A DNA stretch of 5,562 nucleotides. It comes from Streptosporangiaceae bacterium. Its GTDB lineage: Bacteria; Actinomycetota; Actinomycetes; Streptosporangiales; Streptosporangiaceae. This document shows, one piece after another, positions 1 through 5,074 of this stretch. A program made the translations under genes and the position numbers. The stretch's first letter is position 1. The number at the start of each line of letters is the position of its first letter. The stretch covers positions 1 to 5,562 of the forward strand of contig JASIBJ010000191.1 in assembly GCA_030045215.1 (NCBI GenBank), read 5' to 3'. Below the pieces are notes generated by a model. It searched no databases. It saw nothing but the letters and a program-made list of their open reading frames with translations, and was not told the origin of the DNA.

Positions 1-111
1 CTGGCCACCGCCCGCAGGCTAGGCTCAGACCTGGGGGCAATAATCACCTACGACGAGCGGATGGCCGAGGCGGCCATGCACCTCGGTTACCGCGTCGCGG
101 CGCCGCGATAA
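1..111 (+). CDS. PIN-domain (VapC-like) toxin, C-terminal end only
   Basis: Frame 1 is open from the first base to a TAA at 109-111 and encodes the last 36 residues of a protein whose start lies outside the window. The fragment begins LATARRLG and continues through AIITYDERMAEAA to a short hydrophobic end (LGYRVAAPR). This matches the C-terminus of PIN-domain ribonucleases of VapC-type toxin-antitoxin systems: the helix after the DALHLATA motif, then a beta strand and the last acidic residue of the metal site (Asp in TYDER, residue 18 of the fragment). PIN toxins of this type cleave RNA, often tRNA or rRNA, and are held inactive by a small antitoxin that is normally encoded just upstream, here out of view. 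The catalytic N-terminal half cannot be checked. No partner follows it downstream, so if there is an antitoxin it should lie before base 1. Confidence 0.72.
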   Translation: MATARRLGSDLGAIITYDERMAEAAMHLGYRVAAPR

Positions 112-131
112 ATCGCGGGCGCTCCTGCGTG

Positions 132-169
132 ACTCGCCCGCTGGCCTACGGCGAGTGGCGTCGCGGGCG
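132..169 (+). terminator. Possible hairpin after the PIN gene
   Basis: About 20 bases after the PIN stop codon there are overlapping inverted repeats. ACTCGCC (132-138) pairs with GGCGAGT (150-156) across an 11-base loop. Alternatively CGCCCGC (135-141) pairs with GCGGGCG (163-169). A third GCGGGCG copy at 115-121 could also compete for 135-141. There is no T-run, so this is not a standard intrinsic terminator, but U-less hairpins are proposed to end transcripts in GC-rich actinobacteria. Such repeats are also easy to find by chance at this base composition. Confidence 0.3.
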
Positions 170-453
170 GCAACGCGGCCGCGACGCTCCGGGAAGAGGG
201 ATTCCTCGGGCCGGTGAATGATTCCCGTCAGTTCCCGACAGCCTGCTGAGTTGGCGATGATCTCCCTAACCGTCAGGGTGGTGTCTCCGATCGGTCGAGA
301 GGCCTGGGGATGGGCGGAGGATCCACCGCCTGTAGTACTGGCTCCGATGACGGCAGCGAGCCAATCAGCACTCTGGGTTGTGTGCCCGTCATGGGCTCCA
401 CCGACAACGGGACAAGCAAGCGGGATTCGCTGACAAGTGCCGGGCTGCGGCCG
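170..453. other. Gene-free stretch between PIN gene and ABC operon
   Basis: I see no supportable gene on either strand here. Several frames are open but have no recognisable domain, no convincing ribosome binding site and no continuity with neighbours. They include a plus-strand frame from 218 and a minus-strand frame of about 39 codons starting near 392. The two flanking genes converge on this space, so it should hold the 3' end of both transcripts. A 10-base perfect palindrome CCGCTAGCGG (451-460) covers the stop codon of the ATPase gene, and a GCGGCCGC lies next to it (447-454). No clear terminator with a T-run is visible on the minus strand. Confidence 0.5.
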
Positions 454-1197
454 CTAGCGGTGCCCGTTGACTGCGTTTATCGTCAGGCGGCCTTTTGTCA
501 TGGTGCCAATACGCTGAGCGTGGCGGGCTACTCGCGTGTCGTGGGTCACGATCACCAGGGTGAGGTTCAAGCTGCGCCACAACTTCTCGAGAAGCGTGAC
601 GATTTCGTCGCTGGTGTGTTCGTCCAGGCTGCCTGTCGGCTCGTCTGCCAGCACGACGCTCGGCTCTTTGACCAGGGCGCGAGCGATCGCCACCCGCTGT
701 TGCTGCCCGCCGGACAGCTCGGATGGCAGGTGGCGGGCGCGGTCTGCCAGACCTACGTTCTCCAGCGCGCTCGACACACGTCGGCGCCTTTCTGACGCTC
801 TGATGCCGAGCGGGATCAGGGCTGCTTCCACGTTGCCGGCTGCCGACAGCGTCCGGACCAGGTTGAAGGTCTGGAAGATGAAGCCGATGGACTTGGCCCG
901 CATCCTCGTTAGGTGCGCCTCGCGCATCTGTGCGATGTCCTCGCCGCCAAAGAGCACGGCCCCAGAATCAGGCCGGCCTAGGCCGCCAAGGATCTGCAGC
1001 AGCGTGGTCTTGCCGTGGCCGGTCCGGCCCTGCACAGCCAGCCAGTCTCCGGCGGGAATCACCAGGTTCAGGTCGCGCACCGCGTTGATCGTACGGCGTC
1101 CCTTGTAAAAGGTCTTGGTGACGCCCGTCAGCGTATACAGCGGAGCTGGTGCCTCCGGGTCACGTAGCCCGCCGACGGCCATGGTCTCGCCAGTCAT
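454..1197 (-). CDS. ABC transporter ATP-binding protein, LolD/MacB type
   Basis: This 247-residue protein is a single nucleotide-binding domain of the LolD/MacB/FtsE class. It binds and hydrolyses ATP in the cytoplasm to drive the membrane permease encoded just before it. All family motifs are intact: Walker A GRTGHGKT (57-64), Q-loop Gln109 in FIFQTFNLV, signature LSGGQ (161-165), Walker B VVLADE (181-186) with catalytic Glu186, D-loop SLD (190-192) and the switch His219 in VIVTHD. The frame is open much further upstream, to 1713, but that part lies inside the permease gene and reads as an Arg-rich shadow. The ATG at 1197-1195 is chosen because it overlaps the permease TGA as ATGA, because domain homology starts right after it, and because no strong Shine-Dalgarno is present, as expected for coupled translation. 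An in-frame ATG at 1182 is a weaker alternative. Walker A has Arg-Thr and His where relatives usually have Pro-Ser and Ser. The substrate cannot be deduced. Confidence 0.95.
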   Translation of the reverse strand: MTGETMAVGGLRDPEAPAPLYTLTGVTKTFYKGRRTINAVRDLNLVIPAGDWLAVQGRTGHGKTTLLQILGGLGRPDSGAVLFGGEDIAQMREAHLTRMRAKSIGFIFQTFNLVRTLSAAGNVEAALIPLGIRASERRRRVSSALENVGLADRARHLPSELSGGQQQRVAIARALVKEPSVVLADEPTGSLDEHTSDEIVTLLEKLWRSLNLTLVIVTHDTRVARHAQRIGTMTKGRLTINAVNGHR

Positions 1198-2585
1198 TCG
1201 GCGCTCGCCAGGGCCACTGCCGGCCGCAGCCGACTGATCTGCCAGCCGCCCACCGAGCCGGCGAGCAGGGCTCCGGCAACGGCCAGCACAATGGCTAGCA
1301 CGATAGTTCCGACCGTGACCGGAGCGGTGAATGGTAGGTGCACCGTGTGACTGGCGGTCGGATTGGCGACGGTTTGCACCGAGCCGCCGAGCGTAGCCCT
1401 GAAGAAGCCGCCGCCCGCGCCGAGCGAGCCGCCGAAGCCACCTTTGCCACTGTTGCCTGTCTGGACGATTGCTGACAGGCTCGGCGCAGACTTGGCGGCC
1501 GCGTACGCTCCGCCCATTCCTAGTGCGATCCCGCTGGCAGCGCCGACGATGCCCGTGGCGATGGTCTCCCCCATGAGCTGAGCGCTGATCCTGCGGCTGC
1601 GCCATCCAAGTGCCTTGAGCGTCCCGAACTCGCGGCCCCGGCGCGCAACCGCGGCCAGCGTCAGCAGGCTCGCGACTGCGAACGCCATCAGCAGGACCAG
1701 CACAGCCAACCACGTTCCCAGCCTGCTCGCCAGTTCTCCGGTCGTCTTCAGGGACCCGGTTACGCCTCGGGCCAGGGTGGCCGAGTTGTTGACGGTGGCT
1801 GACGGCAGCTTGCGGGAGATCTCGCTGGTCACCGTATCCACGGCGGCAGCAGTGGCGGCCTGGACATAGACCGTATCTACTTCTCCCGCCAGCTTGGACA
1901 GCGCCTGGGCGCGGCTAAGCGGAATATAGAGGTCCGGCGGATTGCTGGCTTGGGCCTGGCGGACCAGTCCGATGACAGTGAACGGCTTTCCTGTGATGTC
2001 GACCGTTGAGCCCACCCTGATGTGGTGGGACGCGGCATAGGCTGAGTCCACGACGGTGACGTGACCGTCTGCCTGCGTTGCGGCAAACGCTTTGCCTGTG
2101 ATCACCTGCGCCGCCGCAAACGGCCCGAGTCCCAGGTGGCGAACGTCCACGCCAACAACGATGATCTGAACCGGCGGCTGGAAGCTTGTCGGCGGGGGCG
2201 CATTGGCGGCAGGGATAGTCGACTTGATCTCGGTCAGGATCAGCGCGCCAGCCGCGGCGGCCACGTGCGGGAGCCCAGAGATGGTTCTCACCGACGACGC
2301 CTTCAGCGTGCCCAGTGTCGTATCAGTGAGAGTGTCGAGTTGCTGCCCCTGCTGCTCTGGGGTGATCTGCTTGAAGCCGGTTGGCGTGTACGGCGTCGTG
2401 ACCGATATGTCAGTTCCAACCCCGTAGAGCGACGCCAGTACCTTTCCTTGCGCGCTGCGAACACCTGCGGACAGCGCGGTCACGGTGATCACGAAGCCGA
2501 TACCCATGGCCAGGCCCGTGGCCATCACGATGGCCTGGCGCTTCCTGCTCCGCAACTCCCCGAGCAGGTACGAAAGAAAGAACAT
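1194..2585 (-). CDS. ABC transporter permease, FtsX/MacB family
   Basis: This is a 463-residue inner-membrane subunit with the four-helix FtsX/MacB layout. TM1 is at about 18-40, a large extracytoplasmic domain (about 41-285, MacB_PCD-like) follows, then TM2 at about 290-314, TM3 at about 341-363 and TM4 at about 422-446. The cytoplasmic stretch after TM2, RRGREFGTLKALGW (315-328), is the conserved segment that contacts the ATPase in this family. The start ATG (2585-2583) has a strong GGAGG eight bases upstream. The stop overlaps the ATPase start by four bases, so the two are translated together and should form a (permease)2(ATPase)2 complex. Family members export peptides, antibiotics or lipoproteins, or only transmit force across the membrane. 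No HlyD-type adaptor or outer component is present, so the cargo is unknown. Between TM3 and TM4 is an unusual Gly-rich outer loop (376-401, 12 Gly in 26 residues). Confidence 0.93.
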   Translation of the reverse strand: MFFLSYLLGELRSRKRQAIVMATGLAMGIGFVITVTALSAGVRSAQGKVLASLYGVGTDISVTTPYTPTGFKQITPEQQGQQLDTLTDTTLGTLKASSVRTISGLPHVAAAAGALILTEIKSTIPAANAPPPTSFQPPVQIIVVGVDVRHLGLGPFAAAQVITGKAFAATQADGHVTVVDSAYAASHHIRVGSTVDITGKPFTVIGLVRQAQASNPPDLYIPLSRAQALSKLAGEVDTVYVQAATAAAVDTVTSEISRKLPSATVNNSATLARGVTGSLKTTGELASRLGTWLAVLVLLMAFAVASLLTLAAVARRGREFGTLKALGWRSRRISAQLMGETIATGIVGAASGIALGMGGAYAAAKSAPSLSAIVQTGNSGKGGFGGSLGAGGGFFRATLGGSVQTVANPTASHTVHLPFTAPVTVGTIVLAIVLAVAGALLAGSVGGWQISRLRPAVALASAE

Positions 2586-2593
2586 GGAAAGAA

Positions 2594-2598
2594 CCTCC
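2594..2598 (-). promoter_or_regulatory. Shine-Dalgarno site of the permease gene
   Basis: On the minus strand this reads GGAGG and sits eight bases before the ATG at 2585. It fixes the permease start and shows that the gene can be translated independently of the small gene 52 bases upstream. Confidence 0.8.
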
Positions 2599-2610
2599 GG
2601 CGATTTCCTG

Positions 2611-2622
2611 GCGCGGACGCGC
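2611..2622. repeat. Short GC palindrome between small gene and permease
   Basis: GCGCG-GA-CGCGC is a perfect 5+5 inverted repeat inside the 52-base gap of the presumed operon. The two-base centre is too short for a relaxed hairpin loop, and such a short GC-only repeat may be chance. I see no second promoter in the gap. Confidence 0.25.
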
Positions 2623-2637
2623 TCGGGAATTGGTTAG

Positions 2638-2988
2638 TTAGATCGAGACAGTGCCGAGACCAAGCTGAGTCAGCGCGGCCGCCACATCCGCATCGCCCGT
2701 GTCGGCGCGCTTGCGCATCTCTTCGTGGAGGGCGACCAGGGCAGACAAGTACTGGGCGTGGGTAAAGCCGCGCGCGCCAGCTGCCCCCCGGAACCGATGC
2801 GCGACCGCAGCCGGGACCCGGCGCAGCATGATGTCCTCGTGCTCGCGACCTCCCGGACCCTCGGGATCCGTCGCCGCCCAGAAGACGACATCCTTCCCTG
2901 GTGGCAGCGAAGGTGGCCCCGGAAAAGGCACTCGGAACGCCTCCTCGCCTGCTTCGGCAGGACCAGGCGCATCCTTGCTGTCGGGCAT
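2638..2988 (-). CDS. Small probable ribbon-helix-helix DNA-binding protein
   Basis: This is a 116-residue protein. Residues 1-50 are rich in Pro, Gly and acidic residues and look disordered. From about 52 the pattern fits a ribbon-helix-helix (CopG/Arc-like) fold: a short strand (DIMLRRV, 52-58), helix A (about 60-72, AVAHRFRGAAGA), a turn at GF-T, and helix B (about 76-95, ending ALHEEMRKRAD). A further amphipathic segment runs DVAAALTQLGLGTVSI to the end. RHH proteins act as dimers that insert the strand pair into the DNA major groove. The start ATG (2988-2986) has AGGTGA six bases upstream and a well-placed promoter beyond that. It is the first gene of a presumed operon with the ABC permease and ATPase, so autoregulation and control of the transporter is the natural inference. 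There is no toxin gene beside it on this strand. I recognise the fold pattern, not a named family. It could also be a conserved actinobacterial protein of unknown role. Confidence 0.7.
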   Translation of the reverse strand: MPDSKDAPGPAEAGEEAFRVPFPGPPSLPPGKDVVFWAATDPEGPGGREHEDIMLRRVPAAVAHRFRGAAGARGFTHAQYLSALVALHEEMRKRADTGDADVAAALTQLGLGTVSI

Positions 2989-2994
2989 CGCGTA

Positions 2995-3000
2995 TCACCT
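2995..3000 (-). promoter_or_regulatory. Shine-Dalgarno site of the small RHH-like gene
   Basis: On the minus strand this reads AGGTGA with a six-base gap to the ATG at 2988. It supports that start and lies about 15 bases downstream of the predicted -10 element, which leaves a short 5' leader. Confidence 0.6.
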
Positions 3001-3010
3001 ATTTCGTCAA

Positions 3011-3026
3011 CGCTATCTTGATAGCG
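3011..3026. promoter_or_regulatory. Perfect palindrome, likely operator over the -10
   Basis: CGCTATC-TT-GATAGCG is a perfect 7+7 inverted repeat with a two-base centre. It is AT-richer than its surroundings. It covers the predicted -10 of the promoter for the RHH-like/ABC operon (3015-3020), so a bound protein would block RNA polymerase. RHH repressors often bind their own promoters at inverted repeats of this kind, which makes the first gene of the operon the leading candidate. The centre is too tight for an RNA hairpin to be the main role. Confidence 0.6.
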
Positions 3027-3043
3027 GACGCATACATTGTCAA
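3015..3043 (-). promoter_or_regulatory. Sigma-70-type promoter of the RHH-ABC operon
   Basis: On the minus strand a consensus -35 TTGACA (3043-3038) is followed after exactly 17 bases by CAAGAT (3020-3015), which keeps the A at position 2 and the final AT of the -10 consensus. Transcription would start near 3008, giving a leader of about 20 bases with the Shine-Dalgarno site of the small gene inside it. The -35 is a full match, which is notable in a GC-rich genome. It lies just beyond the 3' end of the broken response regulator. Confidence 0.6.
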
Positions 3044-3089
3044 TCATCTGCGTCCAGCGGTGCTCTGACACCAGGTCGTCATCAACCAT

Positions 3090-3644
3090 GGCCACGTGGG
3101 TCTTGCTGGTGCCTGTGGTGATGTACAGCGCAGCGGCGATCTCGGAGTTGGACATGCTCAGGCTCATCAGCCGGAGCACTTCGCGCTCGCGGTCGGTGAT
3201 CCCGGCGAATTCCCGTGGCTGCCGGCCCGGACCGGGCTCGCTGGCAAACTGCCCGACAGGCGGCGGGTGACGCCCGGCGCGATGACGGCGTCGCCAGCCG
3301 CGACCACGCGGATTGCAGCCAGGATGTCCTGCAGTGCCATGTCCTTGACCAGGAATCCGCTCGCCCCGGCCCGCAGAACGCCGTAGACGTAGTCATCGTC
3401 GTCGAACGTGGTGAGCACTAGCACGGCGAGCGCGCGCATGGCCGACGCTGATCATCTGGGTTGCCTCGATGCCGTCCATGCCCGGCACGCGGATGTCCAT
3501 GACCACAATGTCGGCGTCGGTGTCCGTGGCCAGCCGTACCGCCTCGGCTCCGGTGCTGGCCTCCCCGGCCACGTCGATGCCGGGTGTCTGCTTGATCAGC
3601 ATGCGCAGGCCCGCGCGGACCAGCGGCTGGTCGTCGCCACGGAC
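3090..3644 (-). pseudogene. Decayed NarL/LuxR-family response regulator
   Basis: Pieces of one response regulator follow each other in order but in different frames. Piece 1 (about 3644-3450) holds the receiver start: the acidic pair in GDDQP, MLIKQTPGIDV, and the phospho-Asp in VVMDIRVPGMDG. Piece 2 (about 3439-3257) holds VLVLTTFDDDDY with the conserved Thr, FLVKDM with the conserved Lys, and IAPGVTRRL. Piece 3 (about 3251-3090) returns to the frame of piece 1 and holds the linker QFASEPG, ITDREREVLRL and the LuxR helix-turn-helix up to SKTHVA. The shifts lie between 3450 and 3437 (net one extra base) and between 3256 and 3252 (net one lost base). Upstream, a TAA at 3668-3666 precedes piece 1 and there is no ATG, GTG or TTG before Met 3602, so the first strand and start are gone. 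Homology stops after THVA, so the last HTH helix is also missing. No histidine kinase gene is recognisable upstream. It is almost surely non-functional. Confidence 0.88.
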
Positions 3645-3895
3645 GTTTGTCCGGGCGATGAGTTGTTAAGGCCCGAGCGCGGTAGATCGTGCGCAGGGCT
3701 GCCAAACCGCGACGCCGCTCAGCGGTACCCGGAGCAGGCCGTTCGACGGCAACTTGGCCGTCGACGTCTCAATCCGCAAGCATCGGCCTCGCCGACTCCT
3801 CGGTGAAGGCGGCCGGCTGGCGAAGTGCGCGGCGCCTGTACGCCGATAGTGACCCGCTGGTAGAGCGTTGAGGTCAAGGGCCGCGACCAGTGTTC
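3645..3895. other. Region without a recognisable gene
   Basis: On the minus strand, where a sensor kinase would normally precede the response regulator, all three frames are interrupted by stops and show no H-box, N-box or G-box. On the plus strand a 60-codon frame (3689-3871) ends just before the methyltransferase stop but has no domain or clear ribosome binding site. The stretch probably holds the 3' untranslated end of the methyltransferase transcript and eroded sequence left from whatever preceded the response regulator. A weak GGTC/GACC stem near 3872-3888 is the only hairpin I can see after the methyltransferase stop. Confidence 0.45.
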
Positions 3896-4960
3896 TCAGG
3901 GTCGGGCGTCGAGCACCATGTTGAACCGGTTTTCAGCTGCCCGGCGGATGTGGCTGTATCCGGCTTCGGCGAGCACGGCGCGCAATTGTGCTTCGCCAGC
4001 CTGGGCGCCGAGGCCGAGGCCGACGGGCTGGGCGAGCGATGCGGGCAGGCACAGGAAGGTCGAGGCAGCGTAGTTGAGCGCTGCTGCCGGGTTGGCGAGG
4101 TTGGCGTCCAGGCTGTCGCCGGCGGTGAGCGGCTCGATGAGCATGAGCGCGCCGCCGGGTGCCAGCGCGGCGCGGGCGTAGGCGGCCGCTCCAACGGGGT
4201 CGCCAAGGTCGTGGAGGGTATCGAAGAAACAGATGAGGTCGTAGCCGTCGGCGGCATAACGGCTGGCATCGGAGACGTCGAAGCGGACTCGGTCGGCTAC
4301 GCCTGCGGCAGCGGCGCGCTGCCGCGCGACGTCGATGGACTCTTGATGGGAGTCGAATCCGGTGAACCGTGACTGCGGGTACTCGCGTGCCATGAGGATG
4401 AGGGCTGCTCCGTGGCCACAGCCAATGTCGGCGACGCTGGCGCCAGCCTTGAGCCGGGCTTGCAGGCCGTCGATGGCGGGAATCCATTCGCTGATGAGGC
4501 TGCCGCGGTAGCTGACCTGCCAGAACCGCTCGGTGCTTTCGAAGATCGCCGTGTCCTGGTCGGTCCATGCGACGCCGCAGCCGGTGCGGAACGCGTCAGC
4601 GATCTTGCCGATGCTGCGGAACATCCCGGCGGGCAGCAGCGCGGCACCGGCCATCGCAGCTGGCGAGTCGTCGGTGGCGAGTACTGCAGCGTGCTCGGGC
4701 GGCAGGCTGAAGGTCCCTGTGGCGGCGTGATGGCTGATGAACCCGGCGGCGGCCTGCTGCGCGAGCCATTCGCCGACGTAGCGTTCGTGGGTTCCGGTCG
4801 CGGCGGCGAGTTCGGCGGCTGTGGCGGGGCCGGTGGCGGCGAGTGCGCGGTACAGTCCCAGCTCGTCTCCCAGCACCACCATCGCGGTAGTGGCCGCGCC
4901 GGTCACCGCGACGGCAACCTGGTGCGCGAATGCGCCGATCTTTTCGGTGTCCAGATTCAT
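3896..4960 (-). CDS. SAM-dependent methyltransferase, Rv2258c-like
   Basis: This 354-residue protein is a class I methyltransferase with an N-terminal winged-helix-like domain. Residues 1-100 are helical (ELGLYRALAATGPATAAELA, then a segment ending YVGEWLAQQAAAGF), a pattern shared with the Mycobacterium tuberculosis Rv2258c family and with O-methyltransferase dimerisation domains. The Rossmann fold follows: glycine-rich motif I VADIGCGHG (176-184), the ribose-binding acidic Asp203 in FTGFDSH, DVSD (228-231) near the adenine site, and DLICFFDTLHDLGDP (241-255) as motif IV. APGGALMLIEP (267-277) is the usual strand after it. The frame is open another 106 codons upstream to 5278, but that part overlaps the divergent regulator gene and has no homology. 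The ATG at 4960 has GAGGAGG five bases before it. The methyl acceptor cannot be deduced; small molecules are typical for relatives. Its divergent SARP neighbour suggests specialised metabolism, but no other pathway genes are visible. Confidence 0.92.
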   Translation of the reverse strand: MNLDTEKIGAFAHQVAVAVTGAATTAMVVLGDELGLYRALAATGPATAAELAAATGTHERYVGEWLAQQAAAGFISHHAATGTFSLPPEHAAVLATDDSPAAMAGAALLPAGMFRSIGKIADAFRTGCGVAWTDQDTAIFESTERFWQVSYRGSLISEWIPAIDGLQARLKAGASVADIGCGHGAALILMAREYPQSRFTGFDSHQESIDVARQRAAAAGVADRVRFDVSDASRYAADGYDLICFFDTLHDLGDPVGAAAYARAALAPGGALMLIEPLTAGDSLDANLANPAAALNYAASTFLCLPASLAQPVGLGLGAQAGEAQLRAVLAEAGYSHIRRAAENRFNMVLDARP

Positions 4961-4965
4961 CGAGG

Positions 4966-4972
4966 CCTCCTC
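4966..4972 (-). promoter_or_regulatory. Shine-Dalgarno site of the methyltransferase gene
   Basis: On the minus strand this reads GAGGAGG with a five-base gap to the ATG at 4960. It decides the start, because the reading frame stays open for 318 more bases upstream. Confidence 0.82.
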
Positions 4973-5003
4973 TGCCAGATGTGGTCGTTTGGTTACCGGC
5001 ATG

Positions 5004-5016
5004 AGCCTGGCAGGCT
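5004..5016. promoter_or_regulatory. 13-base palindrome in the divergent promoter region
   Basis: AGCCTG-G-CAGGCT is a perfect 6+6 inverted repeat around one base. It sits 44 bases upstream of the methyltransferase ATG and 58 bases upstream of the SARP start, beside the TTTCAC direct repeats. It may be an operator for either gene. No protein can be assigned from the sequence. Confidence 0.4.
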
Positions 5017-5020
5017 GCGG

Positions 5021-5048
5021 TTTCACGAGGCTTTCACTGTTCGCGCAC
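5021..5048. promoter_or_regulatory. 11-base-spaced direct repeats, possible SARP binding site
   Basis: TTTCAC occurs at 5021-5026 and again at 5032-5037, exactly 11 bases apart. A third, weaker unit GCGCAC at 5043-5048 keeps the CAC and the 11-base step. Read on the minus strand, the two good copies are GTGAAAC and GTGAAAG, two heptamers separated by four bases. SARP-family regulators (ActII-ORF4, DnrI, AfsR) are known to bind heptameric direct repeats spaced by four bases, that is one helical turn. The repeats lie between a SARP gene and its divergent neighbour. I do not find a good -10 eight bases beyond either end, which the classic arrangement would require. Confidence 0.45.
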
Positions 5049-5061
5049 GACGTGCTTGGGC

Positions 5062-5067
5062 CACAAT
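5062..5067 (+). promoter_or_regulatory. Possible -10 element of the SARP gene
   Basis: CACAAT matches four of six positions of the -10 consensus and ends seven bases before the GTG at 5075. Transcription would then begin at or next to the start codon, giving a leaderless mRNA. That would fit the absence of a properly spaced Shine-Dalgarno site. There is no convincing -35, which would be expected if an activator is needed. Confidence 0.3.
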
Positions 5068-5074
5068 CGGTGGG

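Noticed and set aside
310..795. 161-codon plus-strand open frame starting in the gene-free stretch
   Set aside because: More than half is antisense to the ATPase gene. The first part has no domain or ribosome binding site.
1198..1713. 172-codon upstream extension of the ATPase frame
   Set aside because: It lies wholly within the permease gene, is Arg/Gly-rich with no domain, and the ATGA overlap plus homology place the start at 1197.
2061..2765. 234-codon open frame on the plus strand
   Set aside because: It is antisense to the permease and small gene, is Arg-rich with no recognisable domain, and results from GC-biased codon use.
1..2988. Toxin-antitoxin pairing of the PIN gene with the RHH-like gene
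   Set aside because: They are on opposite strands and more than 2.5 kb apart with the transporter between them; VapBC pairs are adjacent and co-directional.
3018..3046. Plus-strand promoter with TTGATA at 3018-3023
   Set aside because: The hexamer 17 bases downstream (CAATCA) is a poor -10, and no plus-strand gene follows.
2670..3089. Continuation of the HTH frame of the response regulator through the RHH-like gene
   Set aside because: After SKTHVA the sequence no longer resembles the LuxR C-terminus and simply runs as a shadow of the RHH-like gene in another frame.
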